From Geobacter sp. (GTDB lineage Bacteria > Desulfobacterota > Desulfuromonadia > Geobacterales > Geobacteraceae): a DNA stretch of 14,443 nucleotides. The notes beneath the pieces are model-generated. The model ran no database searches. It saw only the letters and a list, made by a program, of their open reading frames with translations, and was not told the DNA's origin. Made by a program: the position numbers and the translations under genes. Each line of letters begins with the position of its first letter. The stretch's first letter is position 1. Positions 1 through 6,446 of this stretch are shown here, one piece after another. The stretch covers positions 1 to 14,443 of the forward strand of contig RPRC01000165.1 of assembly GCA_003857395.1 (NCBI GenBank). Direction: 5' to 3'.

Positions 1-425
1 ATTTTTCGTTCCGTTATATCCTGCAGTGTCTGGACCGCTCCCAGCAAGACGCCGTTGGTATCCGGAATCGGAGTGGCAGTGAAGAACAGCCAGCGGCCAG
101 CGTCTCCCAACCCCGGAAAGAAATCCTCCACCTCATAAGCTCCCTCCGAAAGAGACGATTTCCGGTACTTTCCATCATAATGTCCGGCAATCGCATGCTC
201 TCGCACATTGTCAACCACCAGGTCGGCCAGGAGCGGTTTCTGCATAGAGTAAAATGCTTTCCAGTGGTCACTCGACCCCACCATCTCCGAAGCCTGGTAC
301 CCGGTAAGGTTTTCCAGAGCTCTATTCCAATGGATTACAAGATGGTTTCGATCTATGACAAAAGTCGGCACTGATATTTTCTGCAGAACCTGCGACAACA
401 ACTCCCCGTCCGATTTCTTTTTCAC
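1..425 (-). CDS. PAS-domain sensory/signalling protein, 3' part missing (cut by window edge)
   Basis: About 141 codons are visible, reading off the left edge with no stop. The GTG start at 425 is chosen because GGAG lies 7 bases upstream and the reading frame is closed further upstream by an in-frame TGA. The protein opens VKKKSDGELLSQVL. A PAS fold follows at about residues 18-130: FVIDRNHLVIHWN, then NLTGY, and the PAC-like end LLGAVQTLQDITERK. PAS domains of this type sense small ligands, redox state or partner proteins. They usually sit in front of a histidine kinase, GGDEF/EAL or methyl-accepting output domain, but the output here lies outside the window, so the class of signalling protein cannot be stated. 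There is no membrane segment in the visible part, so the start of the protein looks cytoplasmic. The gene is divergent from the glycosyltransferase. The PAS call is secure; the function is open. Confidence 0.8.
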   Translation of the reverse strand, partial: MKKKSDGELLSQVLQKISVPTFVIDRNHLVIHWNRALENLTGYQASEMVGSSDHWKAFYSMQKPLLADLVVDNVREHAIAGHYDGKYRKSSLSEGAYEVEDFFPGLGDAGRWLFFTATPIPDTNGVLLGAVQTLQDITERK

Positions 426-687
426 GTCAACACTCCACAAATATTGCTGCACTTCTGGGAATATTTTCCATTGTTTCTGCTGTAAACTTCTTCACTATTC
501 CGGGCCTGCCAAGCACTAGGCTCTGACGGTGAAAAGAACTTTGATCGGGAAAAGGATTCTCGCATTAAATCAGGTAAATTCTCAAAAATCTAGCAGAAAT
601 TGTTTCCTGTGTCAACATTCCGTCATGTTTTTGAGACCGTTTCTTTCATTTGCCAACTCATCCTTCTTTTGGGTATACTTTCTTCCC
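426..687. other. Divergent intergenic region between PAS gene and glycosyltransferase
   Basis: This 262-base gap separates two divergent genes. An in-frame extension of the glycosyltransferase could begin at a GTG at 529, after a weak TAGG, which would add 53 residues. Those residues (several Cys, Phe and Ser, no recognisable domain) look like translated non-coding DNA, and a good plus-strand promoter lies inside them. On the minus strand, TTTACA near 487-482 followed 17 bases later by TATTCC is a weak candidate promoter for the PAS gene. I see no hairpin terminator and no RNA gene. Confidence 0.4.
650..679 (+). promoter_or_regulatory. Sigma70/sigma38-like promoter of the glycosyltransferase gene
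   Basis: TTGCCA (650-655) and TATACT (674-679) are separated by 18 bases. The -10 box is flanked as GGGTATACTTTC, and the ATG at 688 begins 8 bases after it. Transcription would therefore start at or within a few bases of the ATG, giving a leaderless or nearly leaderless mRNA. No Shine-Dalgarno sequence precedes the ATG, which fits. This is a sequence-only prediction. Confidence 0.5.
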
Positions 688-1959
688 ATGATCCCTAAAG
701 AAGTTACAAAATATCTCTTGTCCCGAGCCGTAAAGGGACCCTGGGAAATATGCGGTGAGATTCAAGGTGCTTTTGCCGGCGCCGTGGTTATCCCTGCACT
801 GGCGGAAAGTGAAAACCTCTTCGCCACTCTCCGTTCTCTGGCGAAAAACCCTTCGGAACTCGTTTCACGGTTCCTGGTCCTGGTGGTGGTCAACAACCGC
901 GAAGATTCTCCTCAATCAGACAAGGCTGATAACAGGAAAACACTGGATCTTCTTGCCGGAGAAGACCCTTTCCTCGAAGCTCTCCGTCTCGTCTGGGTGG
1001 ACGCGTCCTCGCCTGGATACGAACTCCCCCCAAAAAAGGGCGGAGTCGGCCTGGCCCGGAAGATCGGGTTTGACCTGGCCCTCCCGCTGTTGGATTTCAG
1101 CGGACCGCCCCCGATACTTGTGGGCCTCGATGCGGACACCCTGGTGCAGCCTGATTACCTGCCAGCCCTGATCTCCCATTTCCAGACCACATCGGCAGGC
1201 GGGGCAGTGCTCGCTTTTCGCCACCAGGAAGGCAATTCCCCCGAGGAACGGAGAGCGATCCGCTGCTACGAACTTTTTTTACGCAGCTACGTTCTCGGTC
1301 TCTCCAGAGCCGGCTCGCCGTATGCCTTTCACACCATTGGCAGTGCCATGGCATGCACGGCTACAGCGTACGCCGGAATGGGAGGTATGAACACACGAAT
1401 GGCTGCCGAAGACTTCTATTTTCTCCAGCACCTCAAGAAAACCTACGGCATCGCATTGGTGACAGGAACGCTCGTCCAGCCATCTGCGCGAGCTTCACAC
1501 CGTGTCCCGTTCGGCACAGGGAGAAGCATTTCCCGGCTCCTGGCCGGAGAAGAGCGCGCGGTACTTTTTTATCGGCCCGAATGTTTTGCAATTCTGGGAG
1601 GCTGGCTCGATCTTGTGGCAAATCACCTCGATAGCCGCGGGCAAGACATTTTGCGTCACGCGGAAAGAATTTCTTCGGAGCTCGAAAAATATCTGGACCA
1701 GGCCGGCTTCGTTGCCGCCTGGGAAAAGCTCCGAAAAAACAGTCGCGACCCGACGGTTCTTTTGAGTGCTTTTCACTCCTGGTTCGACGGGCTTCGCACC
1801 CTGAAACTTATCCACCACCTCTCTGACACTATTTTCCTGCGGAAACCAGAGGAAGAAGCCCTGCAACCGCTGCTGGAATGGGCAGGACTTGAGCAGGCTG
1901 ACGACCCCGACGCACAACTGTCGCAACTCCGCGCTTTGCAGGCCTCGGGAAGCAGCTGA
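688..1959 (+). CDS. GT2-like (GT-A fold) glycosyltransferase
   Basis: The predicted protein is 423 residues from the ATG at 688. The N-terminal half has the marks of a nucleotide-sugar-dependent GT-A enzyme: an opening beta strand and nucleotide-binding loop (VVIPALAESENL, about residues 33-44), a metal-binding DAD at 148-150 (LVGLDADTLVQPDYL) and an acidic ED pair at 241-242 (MAAEDFYFLQ) in the acceptor or catalytic-base region. Between them lies KKGGVGLARKIGFD (116-129), a motif I associate with a poorly characterised subgroup of GT2-like proteins. The last ~150 residues are helical with no domain I recognise. There is no signal peptide or membrane anchor, so it should be cytosolic. Donor and acceptor cannot be deduced. 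The upstream GTG at 529 is a less likely start because the promoter boxes lie downstream of it. The SYLF gene follows 148 bases later; co-transcription is possible but unproven. Confidence 0.7.
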   Translation: MIPKEVTKYLLSRAVKGPWEICGEIQGAFAGAVVIPALAESENLFATLRSLAKNPSELVSRFLVLVVVNNREDSPQSDKADNRKTLDLLAGEDPFLEALRLVWVDASSPGYELPPKKGGVGLARKIGFDLALPLLDFSGPPPILVGLDADTLVQPDYLPALISHFQTTSAGGAVLAFRHQEGNSPEERRAIRCYELFLRSYVLGLSRAGSPYAFHTIGSAMACTATAYAGMGGMNTRMAAEDFYFLQHLKKTYGIALVTGTLVQPSARASHRVPFGTGRSISRLLAGEERAVLFYRPECFAILGGWLDLVANHLDSRGQDILRHAERISSELEKYLDQAGFVAAWEKLRKNSRDPTVLLSAFHSWFDGLRTLKLIHHLSDTIFLRKPEEEALQPLLEWAGLEQADDPDAQLSQLRALQASGSS

Positions 1960-2107
1960 CAGCGATATCTCGTGTAAAGTTATGTACGAACAAACTCTTA
2001 TTCTTGGTTTTTTCCTCCTCTTGAGTTACTATTTCCCATCAGACGTCTACGCCTCCGATTCCCGGGGGACGTTCGGCGTACTTCACGGAAGGAAAGGAAT
2101 TCATGCC

Positions 2108-3013
2108 ATGAAGATACGATCAGGTCTATGTACGGCTGCAGTCGCACTCACTATTGCTCTCTCACTTCCCGCAGTTGCCGCGGTTCAACCGGAGGCTCTC
2201 CCCCAGCCAATGGGAGGAGAAGGCGCTAGAGGAATCGAAACCATCCAGGTTCAGGAACCGATTGTTGTCGAGGATATCCAGGCACCTGTCGTTTCCCCGG
2301 AAACGATGCCGGGCTCAGGGGATACGGTCAAGACCGAAGCGATGCCTCCCGTTCCAGCCCCTGTCATGGAAACCCCGTTTAACCCCATGGCCATCGATGA
2401 AATTTCGAAAATAAATGCCGCAACAGAGGTTCTCCAGGAAATTTCCGGCATCCCGGAAGGAATCTCGCCGGACCTTCTCTCCAATGCCTATGGCATTGTC
2501 ATCATTCCCGGCACCATTAAACTGGGATTCTTTTTCGGAGGCCGCTTTGGAACCGGCATCGCAATGATGCGGAACGAAAACGGCTCATGGAGCAACCCCT
2601 CTTTTCTTTATTTAGGCGGAGGCAGCTTTGGCCTTCAATTCGGGGCGATTTCCAGCGACATCATTCTGGTCTTCAAGACCAGAAAGAGTGTCATGGGTCT
2701 CACCAAGGGCAACTTCACCCTCGGGGCCGATGCCGCGGTTGCCGCCGGTCCTGTAGGCCGCCATGCCGAGGCATCTACGGACTGGCAACTCAAGGCAGAA
2801 ATCTATTCGTACGCACGAAGTCGCGGATTCTTTGCCGGAATTTCTCTTGACGGCTCTGTTCTAGCCATCGACACCAATGCCAACGAAAACTTTTATGGCA
2901 AATCTGCTATCAACTCAAGCCAGATTTTTGCGGGAGCTCCTTCTGCTTCTCCGGCAGTCATCAAACTGAAAAACTTCCTGTCCCAATACGCTTCCGCCCT
3001 GCCAAAGGAGTAA
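2108..3013 (+). CDS. Exported SYLF-domain (Ysc84/DUF500-type lipid-binding) protein
   Basis: The predicted protein is 301 residues. The ATG at 2108 has AGGA 9 bases upstream and starts a signal peptide (MKIRSGLCTAAVALTIALSL, likely cleaved after PAVAA near residue 25), so the product should be periplasmic or outer-membrane associated. About 75 Pro/Glu/Val-rich residues follow and look like a disordered linker. A SYLF domain fills residues ~100-300. Its hallmarks are an N-terminal helix (NAATEVLQEI), the strand AYGIVIIPGTIKLGF, glycine-rich FFGGRFGTGIAMMR, the segment SDIILVFKTRKSVMGL, and the FFAGISLDGSVLAID stretch with SSQIFAG near the end. SYLF domains bind phosphoinositides in eukaryotes; bacterial members are commonly annotated as lipid-binding but their role is unclear. 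The M20 gene starts two bases after the stop, so the pair is one operon. The long linker is unusual compared with the compact bacterial versions I know. Confidence 0.85.
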   Translation: MKIRSGLCTAAVALTIALSLPAVAAVQPEALPQPMGGEGARGIETIQVQEPIVVEDIQAPVVSPETMPGSGDTVKTEAMPPVPAPVMETPFNPMAIDEISKINAATEVLQEISGIPEGISPDLLSNAYGIVIIPGTIKLGFFFGGRFGTGIAMMRNENGSWSNPSFLYLGGGSFGLQFGAISSDIILVFKTRKSVMGLTKGNFTLGADAAVAAGPVGRHAEASTDWQLKAEIYSYARSRGFFAGISLDGSVLAIDTNANENFYGKSAINSSQIFAGAPSASPAVIKLKNFLSQYASALPKE

Positions 3014-3015
3014 AG

Positions 3016-4320
3016 ATGCCCCCCTCAGAGTCCATTGAGGAGACCACAAGCGAGCCAAGCAGGAATGATCCCGATCAAATTTCCGCACTGGTGAACGATC
3101 TCTATCCTTCGCTCTTTGACCTATACACCCATCTCCATGCCAACCCTGAGCTTTCCGGCCAGGAGATACAGACCTCCCGGTGCATTGCCGACCAGCTTCG
3201 CTCCGCCGGTCTGCAGGTCACTGAGGGAGTGGGCGGCTACGGTATCGTCTCGGTTTTCAAAAATGGCAAAGGACCGACAGTTCTTTTGCGGGCAGACCTG
3301 GACGGTCTCCCCATCGAGGAACGAACCGGTCTCCCCTATGCGAGCACGGCACGGGGGCTACTTGCCGGCAAGGGGGAGGTGGGACTCATGCATGCCTGCG
3401 GCCATGACGTCCATATGACGGTCCTGGTGGGAGCAGCACGCCTCCTGATGGCAAGAAGGGACCTGTGGCAGGGCACGCTGGTCCTGGTGGGACAGCCGAG
3501 TGAAGAAGTGGGCGCCGGCGCCCGGGCCATGATCGACGATGGACTTTTTACGAAATTTCCCCGCCCTGATTACGCCTTGGCCCTCCATGTTACGCCTTCT
3601 CTGGTAGCAGGGTCGGTCGGTCTTCGAGAAGGGCTTTTCTGGGCCGGTTGTGCCTCGCTCGACATCGTCATCCGCGGCGTAGGGGGGCACGGCTCACGCC
3701 CCCACGAGGCAAAAGACCCGATCGTGATGGCAGCGGAAACGATCCTGCTGCTGCAGACGATCGTGAGCCGTGAAATCAATCCTATCGAACCTGCCGTCCT
3801 TTCCGTCGGCTCGATTCATGGCGGAACAAAGGGAAATATCATCCCGGAAGAGGTAGTCCTCCAGGTTAACTACCGTTTCTTCAGCGACGCGACCGCCCGG
3901 CACCTCCGCTCGGCGATCGAACGGACGACCAGAGGTGTCGCCGTTGCCTCAGGCATACCGGAAGAGCTTTGGCCGATACTTATTGACCAATACTCCGGAC
4001 CACCCATCAGCAATGACCCGGAGCTTGCACGACGAATGTTCTCGGCATTTCGCCAGGCTCTGGGGAACGAACATGTCATTCGTACCGAACGCTACACCTT
4101 CAGTGACGATTTTTCCCAGTTCGGAATTCACGAACCCGGAATCCCCCTCTGCTACTTCCTTCTCGGCACTGCTGAAAATAGAGATGATGCCAAAGAGGCA
4201 GCAACTGAAACCGTCTCCCCTGGGATCCATAACCCCTCTTTTGCCCCGCTACCGGAACCGAGCATCAAAACAGGGGTGAAAGCAATGGTTGCCGCCATCC
4301 TCGAAATCATGCCGCGATAA
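3016..4320 (+). CDS. M20D-family metallo-amidohydrolase (hippurate/N-acyl-amino-acid hydrolase type)
   Basis: The predicted protein is 434 residues, the usual M20D length, with no signal peptide (cytosolic). The family hydrolyses N-acyl or N-aromatic-acyl amino acids and some peptides using two metal ions. The expected ligands are present: Cys128 and His130 in HACGHD, Glu163/Glu164 in GQPSEEVGAGA, His191 in LALHV, and His405 in GIHNPSFAP. The lid/dimerisation domain is marked by GVGGHGSRPHEAKDPI, and SVGSIHGGTKGNIIPEEV is the familiar segment returning to the catalytic domain. The ATG at 3016 follows AAAGGAG at 3004-3010, which overlaps the end of the SYLF gene, so translation is probably coupled. 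The true substrate cannot be read from sequence; annotation as hippurate hydrolase (HipO) would be by family only. The first ~25 residues are a charged, acidic tail that many relatives lack. Confidence 0.9.
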   Translation: MPPSESIEETTSEPSRNDPDQISALVNDLYPSLFDLYTHLHANPELSGQEIQTSRCIADQLRSAGLQVTEGVGGYGIVSVFKNGKGPTVLLRADLDGLPIEERTGLPYASTARGLLAGKGEVGLMHACGHDVHMTVLVGAARLLMARRDLWQGTLVLVGQPSEEVGAGARAMIDDGLFTKFPRPDYALALHVTPSLVAGSVGLREGLFWAGCASLDIVIRGVGGHGSRPHEAKDPIVMAAETILLLQTIVSREINPIEPAVLSVGSIHGGTKGNIIPEEVVLQVNYRFFSDATARHLRSAIERTTRGVAVASGIPEELWPILIDQYSGPPISNDPELARRMFSAFRQALGNEHVIRTERYTFSDDFSQFGIHEPGIPLCYFLLGTAENRDDAKEAATETVSPGIHNPSFAPLPEPSIKTGVKAMVAAILEIMPR

Positions 4321-4686
4321 TCACATTCCATGCAGCCAACGTACCCCGGATCTTTGCCATTCACGCAGTTTCTTTAGAATTACCTTCGTATCCAGCTAGT
4401 TGTGTATAGTTTTTTGTTGACATATGTTCCGCCAACAATTAAAAGTATCCACTGAAAAATCGTAATCTCACATTTTCGCCCTTTTTTATACAATCCATCA
4501 AGGGCCGCTGTCTCAACTGTCCAGGTTATCCAAGTTCCCTCTTCCCGGATTCGTTGACAGATCGTCGCTCGCCAGAGGTAAAGGTGGAGTAATGCAAAAA
4601 TAACTGACTAACGTGCTTTCAATTTCGGGCGGCAGGATATTATTTGGTGCGGCAGTAAAATATTTATTGAAATGGAGGTAGTAAAA
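4321..4686 (+). other. Gene-free region upstream of the acetate transporter
   Basis: This stretch of 366 bases holds no convincing gene. It contains TTGACA at 4417-4422 inside an inverted repeat (TTGTTG 4414-4419 and CAACAA 4433-4438), and GTGTATAGTTTT at 4402-4413. A -10-like TACAAT lies at 4489-4494 without a good -35. A second TTGACA lies at 4554-4559 and forms part of a CTGTC(TC)AAC / GTTGACAG dyad with 4507-4516. A possible three-codon ORF (ATG CAA AAA TAA) starts near 4592 but is too short to call. No intrinsic terminator for the preceding M20 gene is visible. Confidence 0.5.
4414..4445 (+). promoter_or_regulatory. Candidate promoter with overlapping dyad (acetate transporter)
   Basis: A perfect -35 box TTGACA (4417-4422) is followed 16-17 bases later by TTAAAA/TAAAAG (4439-4445), a mediocre -10. 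The -35 box overlaps one arm of an inverted repeat, TTGTTG (4414-4419) and CAACAA (4433-4438), whose other arm sits in the spacer. That arrangement would suit a repressor site. It lies about 240 bases before the gene, so the 5' leader would be long. Confidence 0.3.
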
Positions 4687-5412
4687 ATGTCGAATGGTAC
4701 TGGACAGCAGGGAGGTAATTTGAACGATTTTATCACTGAAACACAAGACCGCTTCGCCAAGGCTGGCACTGTTGGGGTAAGCGACCTGGATGGAGAACAT
4801 TCTCTTTTTGCCGATTTAGGTGCAAATGTCGCCAAGAGCGAGGTAGCGATCTGTGACACCACCGCTAACCCCGCACCGCTGGGCCTGTGTGCGTTCGGCA
4901 TGACAACCGTGCTGCTCAACCTGCATAATGCCGGATTTTATCCGCTGGATTCCATGATTCTTGCTATGGGCATCTTTTACGGCGGCATCGCCCAGGTCAT
5001 CGTTGGCTGCATGGAATGGAAAAAGAAAAATACTTTTGCCACCACAGCCTTCACGTCCTACGGTCTCTTCTGGCTGACCCTCGTCGCTCTTATTTTCCTC
5101 CCCAAAATGGGTCTGGCCGAGAAACCGACCGAAATCGCCATGGCTGCATACCTTGGCATGTGGGGTCTCTTTACCGCGGTACTTTTCATCGGCACCCTCC
5201 GTCTCAACAAGGCGCTTCAGGTCGTTTTTGGCTCGCTGGTCGTGCTCTTTTTCCTCTTGGCCTATAAAGATGCAACCGGCGCTCCGATCGGAACATTTAT
5301 CGGCTATGAAGGCATTTTCTGCGGTTTATCCGCCATCTACACCGGCCTTGCCCAGGTTCTCAACGAAGTATACGGCAAGACCATTCTGCCGCTTGGACCG
5401 GTCAAAAAATAA
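4687..5412 (+). CDS. satP: Acetate/succinate uptake transporter, SatP (GPR1/FUN34/YaaH) family
   Basis: The predicted protein is 241 residues. The ATG at 4687 is preferred over the ATG at 4672 because GGAGG (4674-4678) lies 8 bases before it. The family signature NPAPLGL occurs at residues 61-67 and is followed by [26 protein letters not shown], the [16 protein letters not shown] segment and [13 protein letters not shown]. These closely match what I recall of E. coli SatP. Six hydrophobic transmembrane segments fit the length, so it is an inner-membrane protein that moves acetate or related monocarboxylates, probably with protons. It carries about 60 residues before NPAPLGL, whereas E. coli SatP (188 residues) has only about ten. 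The extra part is hydrophilic ([10 protein letters not shown], then a [10 protein letters not shown] helix). It is monocistronic, with a strong terminator downstream. Acetate is inferred from the family. Confidence 0.93.
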   Translation: MSNGTGQQGGNLNDFITETQDRFAKAGTVGVSDLDGEHSLFADLGANVAKSEVAICDTTANPAPLGLCAFGMTTVLLNLHNAGFYPLDSMILAMGIFYGGIAQVIVGCMEWKKKNTFATTAFTSYGLFWLTLVALIFLPKMGLAEKPTEIAMAAYLGMWGLFTAVLFIGTLRLNKALQVVFGSLVVLFFLLAYKDATGAPIGTFIGYEGIFCGLSAIYTGLAQVLNEVYGKTILPLGPVKK

Positions 5413-5435
5413 CGTACCGCATCAACGCAATCCAT

Positions 5436-5475
5436 AAAAAAAGGGGCATGATTTTTCATGTCCCTTTTTCATTTC
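5436..5475 (+). terminator. Rho-independent terminator downstream of satP
   Basis: AAAAAGGGGCATGA (5438-5451) pairs with TCATGTCCCTTTTT (5456-5469) over 14 positions, with one G-U wobble and a TTTT loop. The 3' arm ends in a T-run followed by CATTTC. The A-run before and T-run after could let it work on both strands, though no minus-strand gene ends here. Confidence 0.9.
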
Positions 5476-5627
5476 TCTGTTCAAGACCTCCCCATCCAGC
5501 AGCTAAGCCATCCGGACAACTTTTCCTTTCGTGAATTCAAGGTTTTATGATAAAGTCCGCAGAAAATCATCCTTGTCCTAGATAAAGAAGATCTCTTGCG
5601 TGGAAGCTCAGACTAGAAAAATCCTTC

Positions 5628-5674
5628 CGGTTCTCTGACCATAAACCGTCATCAACGGACATCGGTCGGAACCG
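5628..5674 (+). repeat. Nested inverted repeat (possible structured 5' leader of the ABM gene)
   Basis: Three nested stems are present. CGGTTC (5628-5633) pairs with GAACCG (5669-5674), GACC (5637-5640) with GGTC (5664-5667), and CCGT (5646-5649) with ACGG (5655-5658) around a CATCA loop. It lies about 80 bases before the ABM gene and after a promoter-like region, so it could be in the mRNA leader. No matching known RNA family is recognised. Confidence 0.35.
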
Positions 5675-5751
5675 AACTGCGTAAATACGATGAGACGGCG
5701 CAACAATCCCGTATGCGCGAATCAGTAACAACCAAGGAAAGGAGATTCACC

Positions 5752-6060
5752 ATGGCTGACAAGAAGGTTACCGTTCTGGCAAAGTTCAAGGCAAAAGATG
5801 GTTTGGAAGAAAAGGTAAGACAGGAGATCATGGCCCGTGTGGCACCGACCCGGTCCGAGGCTGGCTGTATCAACTACGATCTCCACCAGTCATCAGACGA
5901 CAAACGTGTTTTCATGCTGTATGAAAACTGGGTAAGCAAGAAACTTTTGGATGAGCACCTGCAGATGCCCTATCTGCAGTCACTTATCGCGGCGGCCGAC
6001 GAGCTCTTCTCCGAGCCGATTGAAATCTCCCTGTGGGAAATGGTCAGCGACCCCGAATAA
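5752..6060 (+). CDS. Antibiotic-biosynthesis-monooxygenase (ABM/YgiN-like) domain protein
   Basis: The predicted protein is 102 residues, the normal size for single-domain ABM proteins, which are dimeric ferredoxin-like barrels. The ATG at 5752 has AAAGGAG ending 7 bases upstream, and MADKKVTVLAKFKAKDGLEE gives the first strand and turn. The core is TRSEAGCINYDLHQS, typical of the family's EPGCxxYxLH region, followed by VFMLYENWVSKKLLDEHL with its conserved Glu, Trp and His, then a C-terminal LWEMV strand. Members act as cofactor-free quinol monooxygenases (E. coli YgiN), heme-degrading enzymes, or are uncharacterised. The sequence does not decide between these, though the length and the LYENW/HL pattern are closest to YgiN-type proteins. 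No signal peptide, so cytosolic. It stands alone between two terminator-like elements. A role in quinone or oxidative stress metabolism is family-based inference only. Confidence 0.88.
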   Translation: MADKKVTVLAKFKAKDGLEEKVRQEIMARVAPTRSEAGCINYDLHQSSDDKRVFMLYENWVSKKLLDEHLQMPYLQSLIAAADELFSEPIEISLWEMVSDPE

Positions 6061-6081
6061 TCTTTCTAGATGCACAACAAG

Positions 6082-6127
6082 GAGAGCCGGAAGGATTCGT
6101 GACTTGGCTCCGATACGGCTCTCTGTG
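6082..6127 (+). terminator. Terminator-like hairpin downstream of the ABM gene
   Basis: GAGAGCCG (6082-6089) pairs with CGGCTCTC (6116-6123), 8 bp, and is followed by TGTGTTTTCT. The loop is long (26 bases), and an alternative shorter hairpin is possible because GAGCC can also pair with GGCTC at 6106-6110. The T-run is short. A plausible but not strong intrinsic terminator. Confidence 0.55.
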
Positions 6128-6256
6128 TTTTCTCCCATCACTCCGTCCCCCGTTGTGAAAATACAGCACCTTTCCCACTAGCTGGCCTACCCGTTTCGCA
6201 GAGATTTCATTCACGATTTTTTTCTTTCATTGGTCTTCGCAACGGAATGATAGCAC

Positions 6257-6285
6257 TTGCTTGCCATTGATCTGGTGCGTATACT
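6257..6285 (+). promoter_or_regulatory. Sigma70/sigma38-like promoter for glgP
   Basis: TTGCTT (6257-6262) and TATACT (6280-6285) are 17 bases apart. The -10 context GCGTATACTTTT resembles those before the glycosyltransferase and the diguanylate cyclase. TATACTT is close to the preferred -10 of sigma38 (RpoS), which would suit a storage-polymer enzyme, but sigma70 also uses it. Confidence 0.55.
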
Positions 6286-6291
6286 TTTGCA

Positions 6292-6360
6292 ATGCATTTT
6301 CATTCTCCGACCCGGAACAAGCCGGAGCACACCACGACGACACCGAAAAAGCCTGAGTGA
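6292..6360 (+). CDS. Possible leaderless 22-codon ORF in the glgP leader
   Basis: An ATG at 6292 lies 6 bases after the TATACT box, so an mRNA starting there could begin with this codon. It would encode 22 residues (MHFHSPTRNKPEHTTTTPKK plus PE) and ends with TGA at 6358-6360, 86 bases before glgP. The peptide is His/Thr/Pro/Lys-rich, without a hydrophobic segment, and not recognised. There is no ribosome binding site. It may be chance; it is listed because of its position relative to the promoter. Confidence 0.2.
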   Translation: MHFHSPTRNKPEHTTTTPKKPE

Positions 6361-6446
6361 GGGAATCATAACCCTTCATAATCTCCAATTACACAGGACC
6401 GGCGTCATGGCATCGCGGCATTTGCCAAAGAAAAGGAGACATTTTC

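Larger units (their letters stand above)
5413..5751 (+). other. Gene-free region between satP and the ABM-domain gene
   Basis: This 339-base stretch holds the satP terminator (about 5436-5475) and a promoter-like TATGATAAAGT region at 5546-5556. A nested three-stem dyad lies at 5628-5674. The ribosome binding site of the next gene is at 5741-5744. No credible ORF with its own ribosome binding site is visible, and no known riboswitch motif is recognised. Confidence 0.5.
6061..6446 (+). other. Gene-free region between the ABM gene and glgP
   Basis: This 386-base stretch holds a terminator-like hairpin at 6082-6127 and a promoter (TTGCTT 6257-6262, TATACT 6280-6285). A possible 22-codon ORF runs from 6292 to 6360. 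TCATAA occurs twice, ten bases apart (6366-6371 and 6376-6381). The glgP ribosome binding site is at 6435-6438. If the promoter is used, the glgP leader is about 155 bases. I found no c-di-GMP or other riboswitch signature. Confidence 0.5.

Noticed and set aside
529..687. GTG start at 529 giving the glycosyltransferase a 53-residue N-terminal extension
   Set aside because: The extension contains the best promoter boxes (650-679), has only a weak TAGG as ribosome binding site and shows no domain or signal features.
4592..4603. Three-codon leader ORF (ATG CAA AAA TAA) preceded by GGTGGAG
   Set aside because: It is too short to judge and the ribosome binding site is too close to the ATG.
6251..6265. 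Possible sigma54 promoter (TAGCAC, then TTGC) upstream of glgP
   Set aside because: The -24 GG is missing and the spacing to the -12 GC is one base short. The overlapping TTGCTT/TATACT pair explains the region better.
6286..6446. Riboswitch in the glgP leader (c-di-GMP or similar)
   Set aside because: None of the conserved segments of the c-di-GMP-I class that I know are present, and no strong stems are visible.
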